Assembly: GCA_016617855.1 (NCBI GenBank)
Contig: JAECUM010033182.1
Location: forward strand, 1 to 64,000
Reading direction: 5' to 3'
DNA: 64,000 bases
Source: Megalonaias nervosa
Taxonomy: Eukaryota; Mollusca; Bivalvia; Unionida; Unionidae
A program made the position numbers and the translations under genes. This document shows positions 22,973 through 35,129 of the stretch, piece by piece. Position 1 is the stretch's first letter. Each line of letters starts with the position of its first letter. The notes beneath the pieces are model-generated. The model saw only the letters and a program-made list of their open reading frames with translations. It made no database searches and was not told where the DNA came from.

Positions 22973-23176
22973 CTGATTCCATGACTAACAAATCTTTCTC
23001 CAACTGTGTGATTTTTTCCTTGAGTTCCTTTTTCTTCCTTTCTTTCAACACTGTTGCTTTCTTTTCCTCCAACTCTCTTAATTTTTGCTCAAGCTCTATT
23101 TCCTCTCTGTCCTTCTCAGCAGTGAATGAAGACAAGGGTGGAGTAGATTTGTTTGACTGTTCATGTTTGGTTTCTG
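22973..23176 (-). CDS. Coiled-coil exon of the RING gene
   Basis: On minus the acceptor is GTGACAGCAG. Two tandem CAGs allow a start at 23,176 or 23,173, both phase 1, so splicing could add or drop one codon. The donor is TCAG|GTAATTTTAGG at 22,973/22,972, also phase 1. The peptide is about 67 residues. It has a Ser/Thr-rich start (KSTPPLSSF), then a strongly charged coiled coil: EKDREEIELEQKLRELEEKK, then KERKKKELKEKITQLEKDL. It is homologous to the exon at 27,873-28,106 (EKDTEVIKLEEKLRNLEIKK). Its likely role is oligomerisation of the protein carrying the RING at 20,935. The joining is inferred from order and phase. Confidence 0.75.
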
Positions 23177-23484
23177 CTGTCACAGATTTAACATGATTTT
23201 CAGAATCAAGATCTTGTTACATGGAAGAAATATCTAGACTTGCATAAACTTAAAAAAGATCTTATTCTGTCATTCTAAAAGGCTCTATGTAAAATAAAAT
23301 AAATGCATAAAAATGGCTGGTTAATAATAAATGCATCAAAATTGTTTAAAAAGATTATGCATAATGCATATAAGGCAATCAAAATTATTCTATTTTTTTT
23401 CATAATGTGAAAGTTTATAAGGTATGTTAAGATATCTTTTAAATAATTTAAAATGTCTTTTACTTAATTTTCTTACATTTTATT

Positions 23485-23740
23485 AATATTGGAAAAAGTA
23501 ATATTTCCTCAAGGTACCAAACATTTCAGCTGTACTGCCATTGTAAGTGGAGTTATTCAAATCCATATCATGAATGCACATTACATTTATTTAATTTAGT
23601 TATATTATTAACATCACATATCAACACTATCAATATTACAATATCTAATTTACATACAATTTACAAGTATAAAATATAATAACATCTTTTTAAGTTCGAA
23701 AATGTTTCAGCTGCATTGCCGTCATCAGTGGAGTCTAAAT
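23485..23740 (+). repeat. Direct repeat pair flanking 0.2 kb of AT-rich DNA
   Basis: AACATTTCAGCTGTACTGCC-ATTGTAAGTGGAGT (about 23,519) recurs as AATGTTTCAGCTGCATTGCC-GTCATCAGTGGAGT (about 23,701). The pair looks like two copies of one terminal motif, but the element type is unclear. Confidence 0.55.
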
Positions 23741-26700
23741 GTAAAATCATTTTGTAACTGCATACTATATTCCACATCTGCAGGAACCTGAGATAAAACT
23801 GTGCTTGGAGAATTTAGTTTTGCAGAGCATTGAGTTTTTAGCTGTATGTTCTAAATTGATTCTTTTAATGATCTGTATGAACATACAGATTTAAATTTAT
23901 TTTCTAAGTCATTATCACTGAACAATTTAATGTGCATTTTCATCCCTCAATGTAGAAGATTAAGATTACACAATTTATTCACATCCACAAATTATTTGTA
24001 TTGAAATAATTCAAAGACTCTCATGTTAAAGAACATTGTTGCTTACAAAATGAACCAGTTTTCTGTCAAATAATTCCAACTTGCAAAACACATGGTTTCA
24101 TTTGCACTCAGTTTAATATGAAGTAGAAATAGCTTAATACACTGAATTCTCATGTGCAGACTAATCAAGTATATGATGTTTAAAAAAAAATCAGTTGTAT
24201 GCATTTACATGTTTGTGCATCATTCCATTCAAAGATATCAGTTTAAACATCTGCATATTTGTTTAATATTATATAAATTATGATAAAATACAACAAATTT
24301 AGAAACACTTGCTGTATATGATTTTCTATGAATTTTGCAAAACACAAAACTCATTATAAGTATACTGAAAATGTTTCTTGAAATTGTATAATACAGTTAT
24401 ATAGACATAGATTGGTCACTTATACCACTACATCATTCCTAATGGACAGGAGTCATCTGCCAGATTTCTATGTATATATTTAATATCAATATACAACAAA
24501 TTTTATCTCTCATTATTCTAGAGTTATGTTTTCTTGATGTGTAGGATTTATATTTTGAGTTTCATCATTACATCTGCTAAATTTGATATATGTGATATTG
24601 GAATTCTCCAATTTCAACTCCTCAAGTTCCATTCATATAATTCTATGATTATATTTTTAAAATTACATATGTCAACATTCTAAATTACATGATTCCAATT
24701 CTAACTTTCCCCTCTGCATTCTAACAGTTCATCTGATGACTTATTGATAACAATAACAGTTACAAAATAACATTCTGAAAGTTACGATGTAGCACAGTGA
24801 AAAGTGGCAAGTGAGATGTCAAATTGGAATAATATACTCAATGCCACCTTGTAGTAATGACCAATTAAGACAACAGATGGTGCTGTCACATCTTGCAATG
24901 AAAACAAGAACTGTCCATGCCATAGTATGTTGCAGATTCCAACCATCGAAGACATTATTCACTTATTTATAATTCAACCCACATGACCTGGTTAACTTTA
25001 AGTAGAGAGTGTGAGAAACTCATTTATTGCTTTGGCGAAATCAGTCTAACTAGACCTAAACATTCTTGCAAATTTAACATTATTTATTTATTTTCATAAT
25101 AGGCTGATTGGGGAGCATTCATCAACAACATCCTAAAACCTGGATAATTATTTTTAATACATATACATGGAGATATGCAAACATAACATCATGATTTTAA
25201 TATACTAATGCTTTCATGTCAGTGGATTAAACTATACCAAGACTTTGACTTACTGTAAGTATCCATTTAAAACAGATTTTAGGTAAAGATCTATAAGTCA
25301 TAGTTGGGACAGGGCTGGGGACTAGAATGTTTAAGATGCTACTGTTTAAAATTGAGAGCTACTTAATATAACAGGAATTAGCAATAGTGATCTAACAAGT
25401 TCCTTGTAATACTTTTTCCCTGCCTCTTAACATCATATTTAATTTACATTTGTGTCATGCTTCATGAAAAATGCAATGGTATGAGAAAAATCATGTTTAT
25501 ATTACCTAATATTTTTATACAAGAAGTAAGATTTTAGTTTTTTTTCCACACCTACGAGCAAACAATTAAAAACATAGATGGGAACCATACAATGCGCTTC
25601 CTTCTGAGATGAGGTATTTCTCCTGTCACTACTGAAATCTCAAAATTACTGTTGAAAAATTTCCAGAACATACATTTTTTCATTTGTTTTATACTTCCAC
25701 ACCTTGTGTCCATACCTACTGCAAAGACTTTTATGATCATTCGACTCTAAACAGGCATGCATGACAATATAATTGCTAATTAGGCAAACATTAATCTAAA
25801 AGTAATTACTGGATTATAATATGTGTGATCGTCAGCAATTTGGAACAATTAAAGACATTTATAATGGATATGGTTGGACTATAAAAGAGTTCAAGCTGCG
25901 TTAAACAATTAGTATTACTTTGATTCCATTGGCAGGATTGGTTTGGCTTCAGTGTTAAAAGTTTCTTGTGATGGATTATACTTTGTGAACAGAAATAATT
26001 TGGAATCCATAGAACAGTAATTGATTTTTAATATCTGAGATCAATGCCTATTATTAGAATTTTAAAGATACTAAACTTGTGACAATTTTTTTTTCACTCA
26101 GTTGTCAGAGAACCATCTGTTGTCATAATGGGAGAGTATTTCATTACAACTGGAATGATTTGCAACTTTCAAGGTACTACACTGTAACTTCCAAGCTTTT
26201 ATCTTTTTCCAAGTATGATACCTAACAATGTGTCATTTATAACATGTCAAACATAAAATTGAATAAAAGTGTTTTATATGAAATTATTAAAAATCAAAAT
26301 GTAGCATTTTACTTAATGATGTGTAATTTTTCAGACATGTATATGTGCAATGCTATTTCATATCCAAAATATTGTTATAGTTACCTGTATGAATTTTAAA
26401 AAAAAAAACAAAAAACACTTTACATCCTATATTTTTCTATTATATGCAATCATAACCATTCACTTGCATAATCTAACTGAAATACTTCTTATTTATATGG
26501 AACCAGAATATATTTATTTTGTTTATGAATTTTTTATGAATTTTGACAGAGAAAGTTTGACGAAAAATATGTCAGCAGTACATGTCTGAATGGTTATAAC
26601 TTTCCGTTATTTATGCAGTTGCAAATTGTAGCATAACAAAAATTGAGTATTATGTGGATGAATAAGTCTACTCATTAAGACAAAAACAGTAAAATTTGTC

Positions 26701-27872
26701 TCAATTTTAGATAAATGTAAAGTTTGATGCATGAATATTAGCACAAAAGTTATTCAACTTCAAGGGTTTTTATGCATTTGTAATAAAATTTCATTTAATT
26801 GGTGCCAGTTATCAAGGCATTCAATTCATATGGGTAGACGTTCGTTTTCTTGGTAAAATGGAATTGTCAGATATAATTTGAGGGATAACTGTGGAATGTA
26901 AATGAATTGGATAATATTGCATATTAATATCAATGAATGGATACTATTACACATCAATGTAAAAAGCTGGCATGTAAAGTGATTTATGTTACAAATGAAG
27001 ATGAATAATAACAGTTAAATGCACTATATCTGTTGCATAAAACATTTTGTATATGGATTAACATTATATTAATTACAGTGTATGTATCAGATAAATTATA
27101 TAAAATTATGAACTACTAAAATGACAGAATGATTAGTTATCCTATATTAGATGCTAATATTAAATTTTGAAGAGTGACATTGCATTACAGTCAGAAAATC
27201 TTGACTGAGAATGTTAACATTTGTAATATTAAAAATATATAGACAGAATCACACATGTGGAATCTGAAAACACAACGATTCAATATTCTAGGATCACACT
27301 TAACAAATTAGATAACAAATAAAGGCAATGTAAAGATGCAACTCAGATTGACAACTAATATAAAAAGAAAATACAAAAAGAGAATTATGCAAATTAGGAT
27401 GTACGTCGTACATATATAGAAAATATATTCATTGAATTATGGCAGTGATTCTCCACCATACTTTCAACACAAAGGTTTTAACAAGCACCATGGTATGATT
27501 TTTATTCAATAAATAATCACTGACTTGATCTACATCCCCCTATAGCTAAAACCTGAAAACAAGAAGTTTACAGGAGTTATAAATAGAACATGTTGGTATG
27601 CAAGAATGAAAACAACAAATATGATATCACTCCATAGGTATATCTATCAGATTCAGAAACAAAAGACAAAATATATCCAGATTTAACAACAATCAAGAAA
27701 ACCTAATCCAAGTAAACAGATTCTGATTTATGGCACTATGATATATATTGTGTAAAAAAGAATTTTATAATTATTACTTATTCTTAACCATATTTGATCT
27801 ACTCACTAGTTAGTCTTGTAGATAGTATATTCTACATTTTTTAATGCCTATCCTTATATGTTTCATGTATAC
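23741..27872. other. Large AT-rich intron or intergenic stretch
   Basis: I see no exon or element with clear ends. Frames at 25,552-25,740 (-) and 26,350-26,589 (+) carry no motif and no convincing splice context. The stretch lies between two homologous coiled-coil exons on the minus strand, so it is probably intronic. Confidence 0.45.
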
Positions 27873-28106
27873 CTGACAGAGCTGTCAAATCTTCTTCTGC
27901 TTGCCTGATTCTTTCTTCTAGCTGTTTTTTCCTCTTCTCTTGGATCATTGCTATTTTCTTTATCTCTAAATTTCTCAATTTTTCTTCTAGTTTGATTACC
28001 TCTGTGTCCTTCTCACTGTTTGATGAGGAAGATGCAAATGTATTTTTATATAACTGTTCACTTCTGGTTTTCTCCTGAACATTATCAACTTGTTTTTGTC
28101 TGCTTT
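27873..28106 (-). CDS. Second coiled-coil exon, paralogous to 22,973-23,176
   Basis: On minus the acceptor is TATTTTTTTCAG with the exon starting at 28,106. The donor is CTGTCAG|GTATACATG with the exon ending at 27,873. Both boundaries are phase 1, giving 234 bp (78 codons). The peptide has a polar start (SRQKQVDNVQEKTRSEQLYK), a Ser run (ASSSSNSEKD) and a coiled coil: KLEEKLRNLEIKKIAMIQEK, then RKKQLEERIRQAEEDLTALS. It may be an earlier exon of the gene ending at 20,935, or part of a duplicated gene whose own RING exon is lost. A 140-codon open frame here extends upstream into intron and should not be read as a whole protein. Confidence 0.72.
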
Positions 28107-28264
28107 CTGAAAAAAATATACCTCTGAAGTTAAAGAAATGATGTACCCAGATCTTACACACCTTTTTTGCTTGATGCAATATGGAAGTGTATAGAGTTTG
28201 TAAATGTAGAAAAAAACCTAAGACACCAACTGCTGTGATTATTGATAGGAAAATAAAATACATA

Positions 28265-29890
28265 AATTATCAAAAGGCACTGACAACACACTTTTCAACA
28301 AGAGGCCCAAGTAGGCATTAGATCACTCACGTGACTGACATCTGCCTAATATCCAAATGCAAGAGCAGATGGCTTAGAAAATTGGGTCAGTATGATGCTT
28401 TCTGTTTAAATGTTTCTCACTTCTATTTATTCCATATGTAATGAAACAACTGGGTCACAATTCCCCTAGTTTTTATACTAGCATCCATATTTGACTGCGT
28501 GTCAGCATAATTTGTCTAATATTGAAAGACAACAATATTAGGATCCTTAAGTTGGTCAAATTCTGTTTAGCAGGGTTTTTTTAGATAAAGTTGTGTAAAT
28601 GCTTTTCTAATATAAATAATGGCGGCCATATTTGATGGTGAAAGAGCTTCATTTTTATCAATCTTAAAGACTCTGAAGCTATGACTCTTTCGATAAAATT
28701 TGATTCAAAGTCTGTAAGTGGATTTTTAAGTTTTTATATTTTTAGTAACAACAGCCATATGTAATGGCAGACTGGCACCATTTGCACAAACAACTAGTGC
28801 TCTTCAAGTCAGAATGCTTTCTGTAAACATTTGGTCAAATTCTCTCCAGTTCTTTTTGAGAAGAAATCAATTAAAGAATTTGTTTATATTTTGTAACAGT
28901 GGGTCTAATTACAAGTAAATCTGCATCATCTGTATCCGTTTGAAACCCCTTAACACCATAATGCTTTATATTCCATTCAGTCAATTCTGCTGCACAGTTT
29001 CTGAGAAGTCATTCAAATTCTGAGTTTTTTAGTAATGATACCCAAATTTGATGGTGGATAGTAACATGTTTATAAATTTGAAGGCCCTTTATATCAGTAT
29101 ACTTCCTATAAAGTTTGGTCAAAATCTGTTCAGCATTTATTTTTCAAATATATCTTTTAAAGTCTTCAGTAGTTTTTGAAACACTTACCATAACAAATGG
29201 TAGTTCAGAATTATTTGCAAAACCTTCAAAGCCCTCTGTGCCAGGATGCTTTCTGCTAAATTTGGTCACATTATGTTCAACATTTTTTTCTATAAGCTAT
29301 TTAATATTTTTCTCTATTTAGTAATGGTGGCCATATTAGATGGTGGCTATATTTAATGGTGCATCGGCATGCTTTCTTTTAAGTTTAGGCAAATTACATT
29401 TCCTGGATTTGGAGTAGAAGTTATTGAAAGTGTTATAAACATTGACCATACTGAAGCTGGATTTTCATTGTTTGTACAAATTTGAAAGGTCTTTATGGCT
29501 ACATGTTTTCTGTCAATTTTGATCAAGTTTTATTCAATAGTTTTGGAGAAGTCATTTCAAGGTTTTCTATATTTAGCATCAATGGACATATTTTTAAGGG
29601 TGGATCAGCATTATATGTATAAAATGAAAAGGCCCTTATGCCAGGTATGCCTTATGCCGACTTTGGTTCAATTGGTTTGGTGGTTTGAGATGTTGAATAT
29701 AGCCACTGATGCAGGAAAATTGACACATTTTTCTATTTTTAGCAATGTGGCCATATCTGAGAGTGGACCAGTACCATTTACATAAATATAGTTCATGTCA
29801 GGATGCTTTCTGTCAAATTTAACAGCTGAAATTTCATACAGCATGTACTAGTATCTGACGGTTTCAGCATCAATTTATATACCATTCATG
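28265..29890 (+). repeat. Diverged tandem array of a mollusc-type dispersed repeat
   Basis: It opens with ACAAGAGGCCCAAGTAGGCA and TAGATCACTCACGTGA, a start typical of a repeat common in bivalve genomes. About eight diverged units of roughly 130-200 bp follow. Each has the words CAGGATGCTTTCTGTCAAAT, TTGGTCAAATTCTGTTCAGC, GAGAAGTCATTCAA and TAGTAATGGTGGCCATATT. Frames at 29,115-29,321 and 29,495-29,785 fall in the array and are not genes. A short copy of the opening block is at 59,970. Confidence 0.72.
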
Positions 29891-30321
29891 CAACACTTTA
29901 TTTCCATGGCAACAAATAATGATAAGTATCAAGAGATACCTATATGCATCGTGCTTGAGATGCATACCAAGCATGGTTGAAAGACCTTTAACTGTCTATA
30001 TAAATGAAATGAAAATGTTACTAGACAGACAGAAAGAAAGGCATAGCAAAAGCTATATCCTTTTGAATTATATACCTGGGAATAAAATATAATATTCTTC
30101 CAATCCTGCATTATTACCCTTTTACTGACAAATGATACATGTTACTGTTCAATGCTTACACAAGCTGTGATTGATAGATGAGCCATTTTGACACTGTGAA
30201 ATCACATTGTTCAAGTTCACTGTTTTACTGAATCTTATCAAAGATCATTTGCTAGGCAAAGCAAATTTAAGACTCAGCTAAATGTGCAATTACCCCCTGG
30301 ATTTCTATTGACAAATGCAAG

Positions 30322-30327
<6 letters not shown>

Positions 30328-30390
<63 letters not shown>

Positions 30391-30425
30391 TATATATATA
30401 TATATAGATATATAGATATAGATAT
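30328..30425. repeat. (AT)n microsatellite with a GATATA end
   Basis: About 80 bp of TA/AT followed by GATATA-type variants. It is self-complementary. Confidence 0.97.
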
Positions 30426-32330
30426 AGATATGCCTGTTTACCACAGTAGTTTTGTTTGTCGTATGTAACCTGGTACTTTTTCACTATATCGGTACGTTAG
30501 TAGTTTCCATCAGTAGGGAATGTATGGAAATTCCTGAGGAAACTTGTTACTGCTTGATTAGTTTGATAAATCAAACCCCCAAATCTGTGTTGACACTGAT
30601 GGATAATTTGTGGGTCTGATTTAACCAGTTCATTAAAATGTGTAAATCTGCTAAATGGAAATCTTTCCAGAACACACCTGCATACAGTTTAGACACTAAC
30701 CGGTATTTGGTAATAGTCATATCTAGCATGAAATTCAAAATGGGCACAGGACAGTGTTGCGCTATCCCATGTGGATTAACACACCATCAAACATAGGATA
30801 TGATCTGGAAATATTATGTAAATATTGCTGAAAGAACCCTTCAGTCAATGGTAGCTCAACAACCATGAGAAATACATAACTGTCTGCAAACAATTGCAAC
30901 ATTTAGTTAATAAGCAAGATCAGCCCCTAAAACTTCAGCCAGTATCATTACAGGTGTGGGGTCCCTTATTGGCCGATGACTTTAACAACATGCTTTCATT
31001 ATTCATATCTTTTTCTTTTTTTACAAAACAGTTGCGTCTCTTACAAAGTAACGGTGAATATTACACATTTATTTTATGCAAGGTCATGAATTAATGGACT
31101 TTCCATGTAAAATAAAAGTGATAATTCACCAGAGTGAATAAAGAGAAATAATTTCACTGCTTGATCCATAATAAGATAAATGTGAAATTAGAAGTTATTC
31201 TTAGATGTTTATGTGGCTGTGTGGTAAAATGACTGTCTTGTGTTAGAGCTGACTCCAGTTCAAATCCAACAAGGTGCATATAATTTCTTTCCCTCTATGT
31301 GCTATTTCAATTGGGAAGGAGAATGATGTAACTGTTTAAATTTTCTGTGTGAATAATCACAAAACACAGCAGAAAATAAATGGTAAACCGTGGACATTGC
31401 ATGGAATTTTATAAGAAATCTACTACTTCAACCTCAGACTCCACACATGGTACATCATGCTGGTCAATATGTTTTAAGCATAAATAGTATAAAAATAAAC
31501 TTGCATGATATTGAGTGAATAATGGATACATCCACATCATGGGTGAAAAACTTCTGTATTTTCACCCTCTCGATCAAATATGTCCATTATTCACCCATAG
31601 CAATCAAATATCCTCGACATAATTATATTTATGATTTAGCATGTGTCATGTATGCCAATGAGATGGTCAAATGGATTATTGTTAAACAAATCTGGGCCAA
31701 ATCCAGCTTTTGGAAAACTTTTGTTAAAGAAGAAAACAACAACAACAACAAAAACAATGGAAAACCATGTCATGTTTTAGTTATTTGCTAGCATATGTGA
31801 ATGTGTGAACTTTATATAATTTCTCAAGTCCATTAAATATTTTCTCATTTTTTGAGTAGGTTTTATATTTACTGGCCATCTCTGAGAAATAGTATGCCCA
31901 AGTGTTGGCATCTCACTCAAAGTTTCCCTGCCTATTATAGCAATAGTGTAGCTAGAAAATTGTAGGCTTTAATATCAACACATTCTATCTTTACCTACAG
32001 GTTCTCTAATGTCAACGTGATTATCTTACACAGTATCAGCTATAGTTTAAGCTTATTCATCCCACTTAGTTACAGATTTTAGTTTGCAACTTCTACAATT
32101 AACATACACATAGCAAATTTATCTGCTATAAGGTGGTGGCCATTTCATTGGGGTTTTTTTGTGGGGGGGTCTTTGAATATCTTTTGAGCTGAAATATGTA
32201 TTTTTCTATCATCTCGAGAAAGTTAATATTTCTTTTCCAACAATATTATGAATATAATACAGAGCTATTTTGTATGCAACAGAGCAAGGTATATTTCCAG
32301 TTACTGACAGACGGAATTAAAAAACTGTCA
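30426..32330. other. Non-coding stretch with a SINE-like fragment
   Basis: No exon was seen. Frames at 30,894-31,094 and 31,522-31,791 lack motifs; the second ends in an AAC-repeat run (31,735-31,760). At 31,212-31,290 a tRNA-like piece reads TGGCTGTGTGG (A box-like) and AGTTCAAATCC (B box-like) at SINE spacing, without a clear tail or target duplication. Confidence 0.4.
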
Positions 32331-32339
32331 GGTCCCTTC

Positions 32340-32890
32340 CCCAGAAAGCTGAATTGTTGGTCCACAATATAATTGCGGTATACCACAGTACATTCAGAAA
32401 TACCATGGTATACTGTGGTACAAATTTTGTTACATGTTTTCCAATTCTGTCAATGTTGCAAACACCACAGTCTTAGTAAACATATATGGTCTAGAATAAA
32501 AGGTATTGTATGAAAAACCGTATGGACAGATGTATCTAGTCAGACAGTCTGCCAGGCAATGTTGCAACCTAATACACTCTGCCTTACAGGTTGTATATTG
32601 TAACACCCTGTAAACGTCCAAATAGAAAGAACTGCACACAAGCAGATGGAAAGACAGTTTTATTGCCTCCACCCTGAACCTTTCAGCAAAGAGCAGAGTT
32701 CTTAAAACATCTTTTGTAATTAACCTAAGCCTACAATTTAATTAGTCGTTCATATTATTTTAGTCTAAAGATAATGCTATTTAGTCTCTATAATGTACAT
32801 TATTTTGGCCCTTTTCTTATTATTGCATCATTTGTGTAAGATTTTACACTATTTAGTTATTAGTACAATTACCAAACTAAACTTTAAAAA
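32340..32890 (+). repeat. Dispersed repeat, paralogue of 46,245-46,640
   Basis: The two stretches share, in order, GCCAGGCAATGTTGCAACCT, AATAGAAAGAA, CAGATGGAAAGACAGTTTTA and TTGCCTCCACC. They continue with AAAACATCTT, TATAATGTACA and CATTTGTGTAAGATTTTACACTATTTAG-type words. Identity is perhaps 70 percent. The frames at 32,430-32,672 and 32,793-32,990 lie in it. Confidence 0.65.
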
Positions 32891-33068
32891 AAAATTTTCA
32901 CATCCTTTTTTAAATATGAAAGATAAGATTCACTTACATGTATTGAAGATACAAGCCAACCAAATCCCGATGTTCTCTTTTAATAGATAAAATGACCCTT
33001 ATAATAAATATTGCATGTTATATATATCTTAGGCCTAACTATAAATGGCACAGTGAAAACTGGGTCTT

Positions 33069-33638
33069 TTATTCATACATATGGATGATTCTCCCAGTCA
33101 TTTTCCCCTCTGGCTGACTTCCAGTAACTGTTCCAAGGACCTTCCCACAAAGTGGACAAACCTCCTTGTACACATAGGCATCCATAATACATTTCTCATG
33201 GAAGGAGTCATGACCACAGGGCAATTTATGTTGTGTATCAAGTATCTCCATGCATATGATGCAGGTATCCCTATTGGATGGAGCTTCTAGCATTTTTGTT
33301 ACTTTTCTTGGATTTATTAAAGGTGCTCCCAGAGTAGTCTCAAAAGATTTTTTAGAACATATTGTACACACATGGTTCCATTGCATTAGAATGAAACTTG
33401 TCGCAAAACTTGTGTCCGCAACCCAATGCTTCTTTTGCTGTTTTATAACAGTCATCATAGTTACACATCTCACCTGATTTGTCAATTCTCACATTTCTGA
33501 CTGTCTTAACTTGGCCTGCTTCAACACCAAAAACATTATGGTTTCCTGCCTTTCCACTATTTCCTGTCCCCATCCAGGATTCACCTTCACCTGCTTTAAG
33601 CTGATTCCCATGTGTTTCCTTTTGGTGAAGTTTCCCAT
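33069..33638 (-). pseudogene. Frameshifted duplicate of the RING-RING terminal exon
   Basis: On minus the acceptor is TTCTTGTTATTTAG (exon from 33,638) and the stop is TAA at 33,069-33,071. It is closely similar to the exon at 34,064-34,635, about 1 kb away. Near 33,397 two bases are missing relative to the intact copy (GACATATGTTTC becomes GACAAGTTTC), which shifts the frame inside the first RING just after CGHKFCD. The upstream frame then ends at a stop near 33,352. The downstream frame still encodes the second RING (C-I-I-C, CGH, H-EKC, CPLC) and the end GSQPEGKMTGRIIHMYE. Unless it is used through another splice site, this copy cannot make the two-RING protein. Confidence 0.82.
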
Positions 33639-34062
33639 CTAAATAACAAGAATTATGAGAAATATGACTTATATAAAAAGTCATTCATCAATACAATATT
33701 GGTTAGCAAATGGGGTATTTGTCAGCATAAAATACTATGATTTTATATGAGATGGTAAACATATCTGCTCTTAGAATGTCAATATGTTTTCAATGATATT
33801 TTATTATGTATAGTAATATGATCATAGTTATTCAATTATCTATATGAATTTCATGATGCTTTCCCGGATAAAATGACGATTATAATAGATACTGCATTGA
33901 TGTCATTTATATCTTCAGCCTGTATAATGGCACAATGACAACTGGTAATAACTCCAGTCAATTTTGCAATGTGCTCTTTGCCATGTGATGAAAAATCTAA
34001 TTTAAATTATAATCAAGACTCAGTGTTCATTCTCTTAATGAACGCATTTTTAAGTTGGGTCT

Positions 34063-34068
34063 TTTATT
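34063..34068 (-). promoter_or_regulatory. AATAAA polyadenylation signal overlapping the stop codon
   Basis: On minus the end reads GAATAAAAG: the TAA stop lies within AATAAA. The duplicate exon at 33,069 has the same arrangement (33,068-33,073). If used, the 3' untranslated region would be only about 15-30 bases long. Confidence 0.6.
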
Positions 34069-34635
34069 CATACATACGGATGATTCTCCCAGTCACTTTC
34101 CCCTCTGGCTGACTTCCAGCAAATGTTCCAAGGACCTTCCCACAAAGTGGACACACGTCTTTGTGCACAAAGGCCTGATAGATACATTTCTCATGGAAGG
34201 AGTCATGACCACAGGGCAATTTATATCGTGTATGAAGTTTCTCCAGACATATGATGCAGGTGTCAGTACTGGATGAAGCTTCTGGCATTTTTGTTACTTT
34301 TCTTGGATTTATTAAAGGTGCTCCCAGAGTAGTCTCAAAAGATTTTTTAGAACATATTGTACACACACGGTTCCACTGCATTGGAATGAAACATATGTCG
34401 CAAAACTTGTGTCCGCAACCCAAAGCTTCTTTTGCTGCTCTATCACAGACGTCGCTGCTACATGTCTCAACTGAATTTTCAATTTTCACATTTTTGATTG
34501 TCTTAACTTGACCTCCCTCAACACCAAAAATATTACGGTTTCCTGCCTTTCCACCATTTCCTGTCCCCATCAAGGACACGCCATCACCTGTCTTAGGAGA
34601 ATTCCATTTTATTTCCTTTTGGTGAAGTTTCTCAT
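34064..34635 (-). CDS. Terminal exon with two RING fingers and a truncated Deltex-type C-terminus
   Basis: On minus the acceptor is CATGTTATATAG (exon from 34,635, phase 1) and the stop is TAA at 34,064-34,066, giving about 190 codons. Residues 1-60 are polar (GTGNGGKAGNRNIF). A first, RING-like Cys/His cluster follows: C-SSDV-C, LGCGHKFCDIC, VCTIC. A linker with GAPLINPRKVTK leads to a full RING: C-I-I-C, LPCGHDSFHEKC, CPLC, of C3H2C3 type. The end CPLCGKVLGT then GSQPEGK resembles the RING-to-DTC junction of Deltex E3 ligases. The protein stops there, so the DTC domain, which binds NAD and ADP-ribose in that family, is missing. The phase 1 donor at 42,809 fits its acceptor. It is probably an E3 ubiquitin ligase; the partner is unknown. 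Confidence 0.82.
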
Positions 34636-34689
34636 CTATATAACATGAATTATGAGAGATATAGCATAACTTGCACAAAAGGCCATTAA

Positions 34690-35129
34690 CATTTATTTAT
34701 GCCTGGATTCTACAGTTTCAAAATGCAAAACACAATGATCAGACTGAAAGGCTTCATCAGAGCTGGTTCCATGTCATGTTTGTGAAGTGGATGAAACCAT
34801 GAACAGACAAATAACAACATTAAATTTGTCCGTTTTGATTATACAGACGCATATAAGAGAAAACCCAAAGATGGAAAATATTATACCATTATTTCATATT
34901 TTGACCTGTATAACATCATATTCATACAGTAAAGGTGAAATGTTCATCATCAGTCACAAGTGGATGAACATTCTTTAATTTATAGCAACCACAAGCTTTA
35001 TCACTTCTTGTCCTAATTTGAATATAAAAAATGGCACTTTATTTAAAATTATTAAATCCAGAATTAGAGTTTGCGTCCAATCTAATAAAATTAAATTTTA
35101 CCAAAACATCTGCTATCATGTGAGATGTA
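34690..35129. other. Intronic non-coding stretch upstream of the RING-RING exon
   Basis: I see no exon. A 63-codon plus frame (34,787-34,978) lacks motif support. Confidence 0.45.

Noticed and set aside
33081..33477. Plus-strand open frames over the RING exons (also 34,055-34,511)
   Set aside because: They mirror the minus-strand RING coding sequence, and similarity between the two places only reflects the exon duplication.
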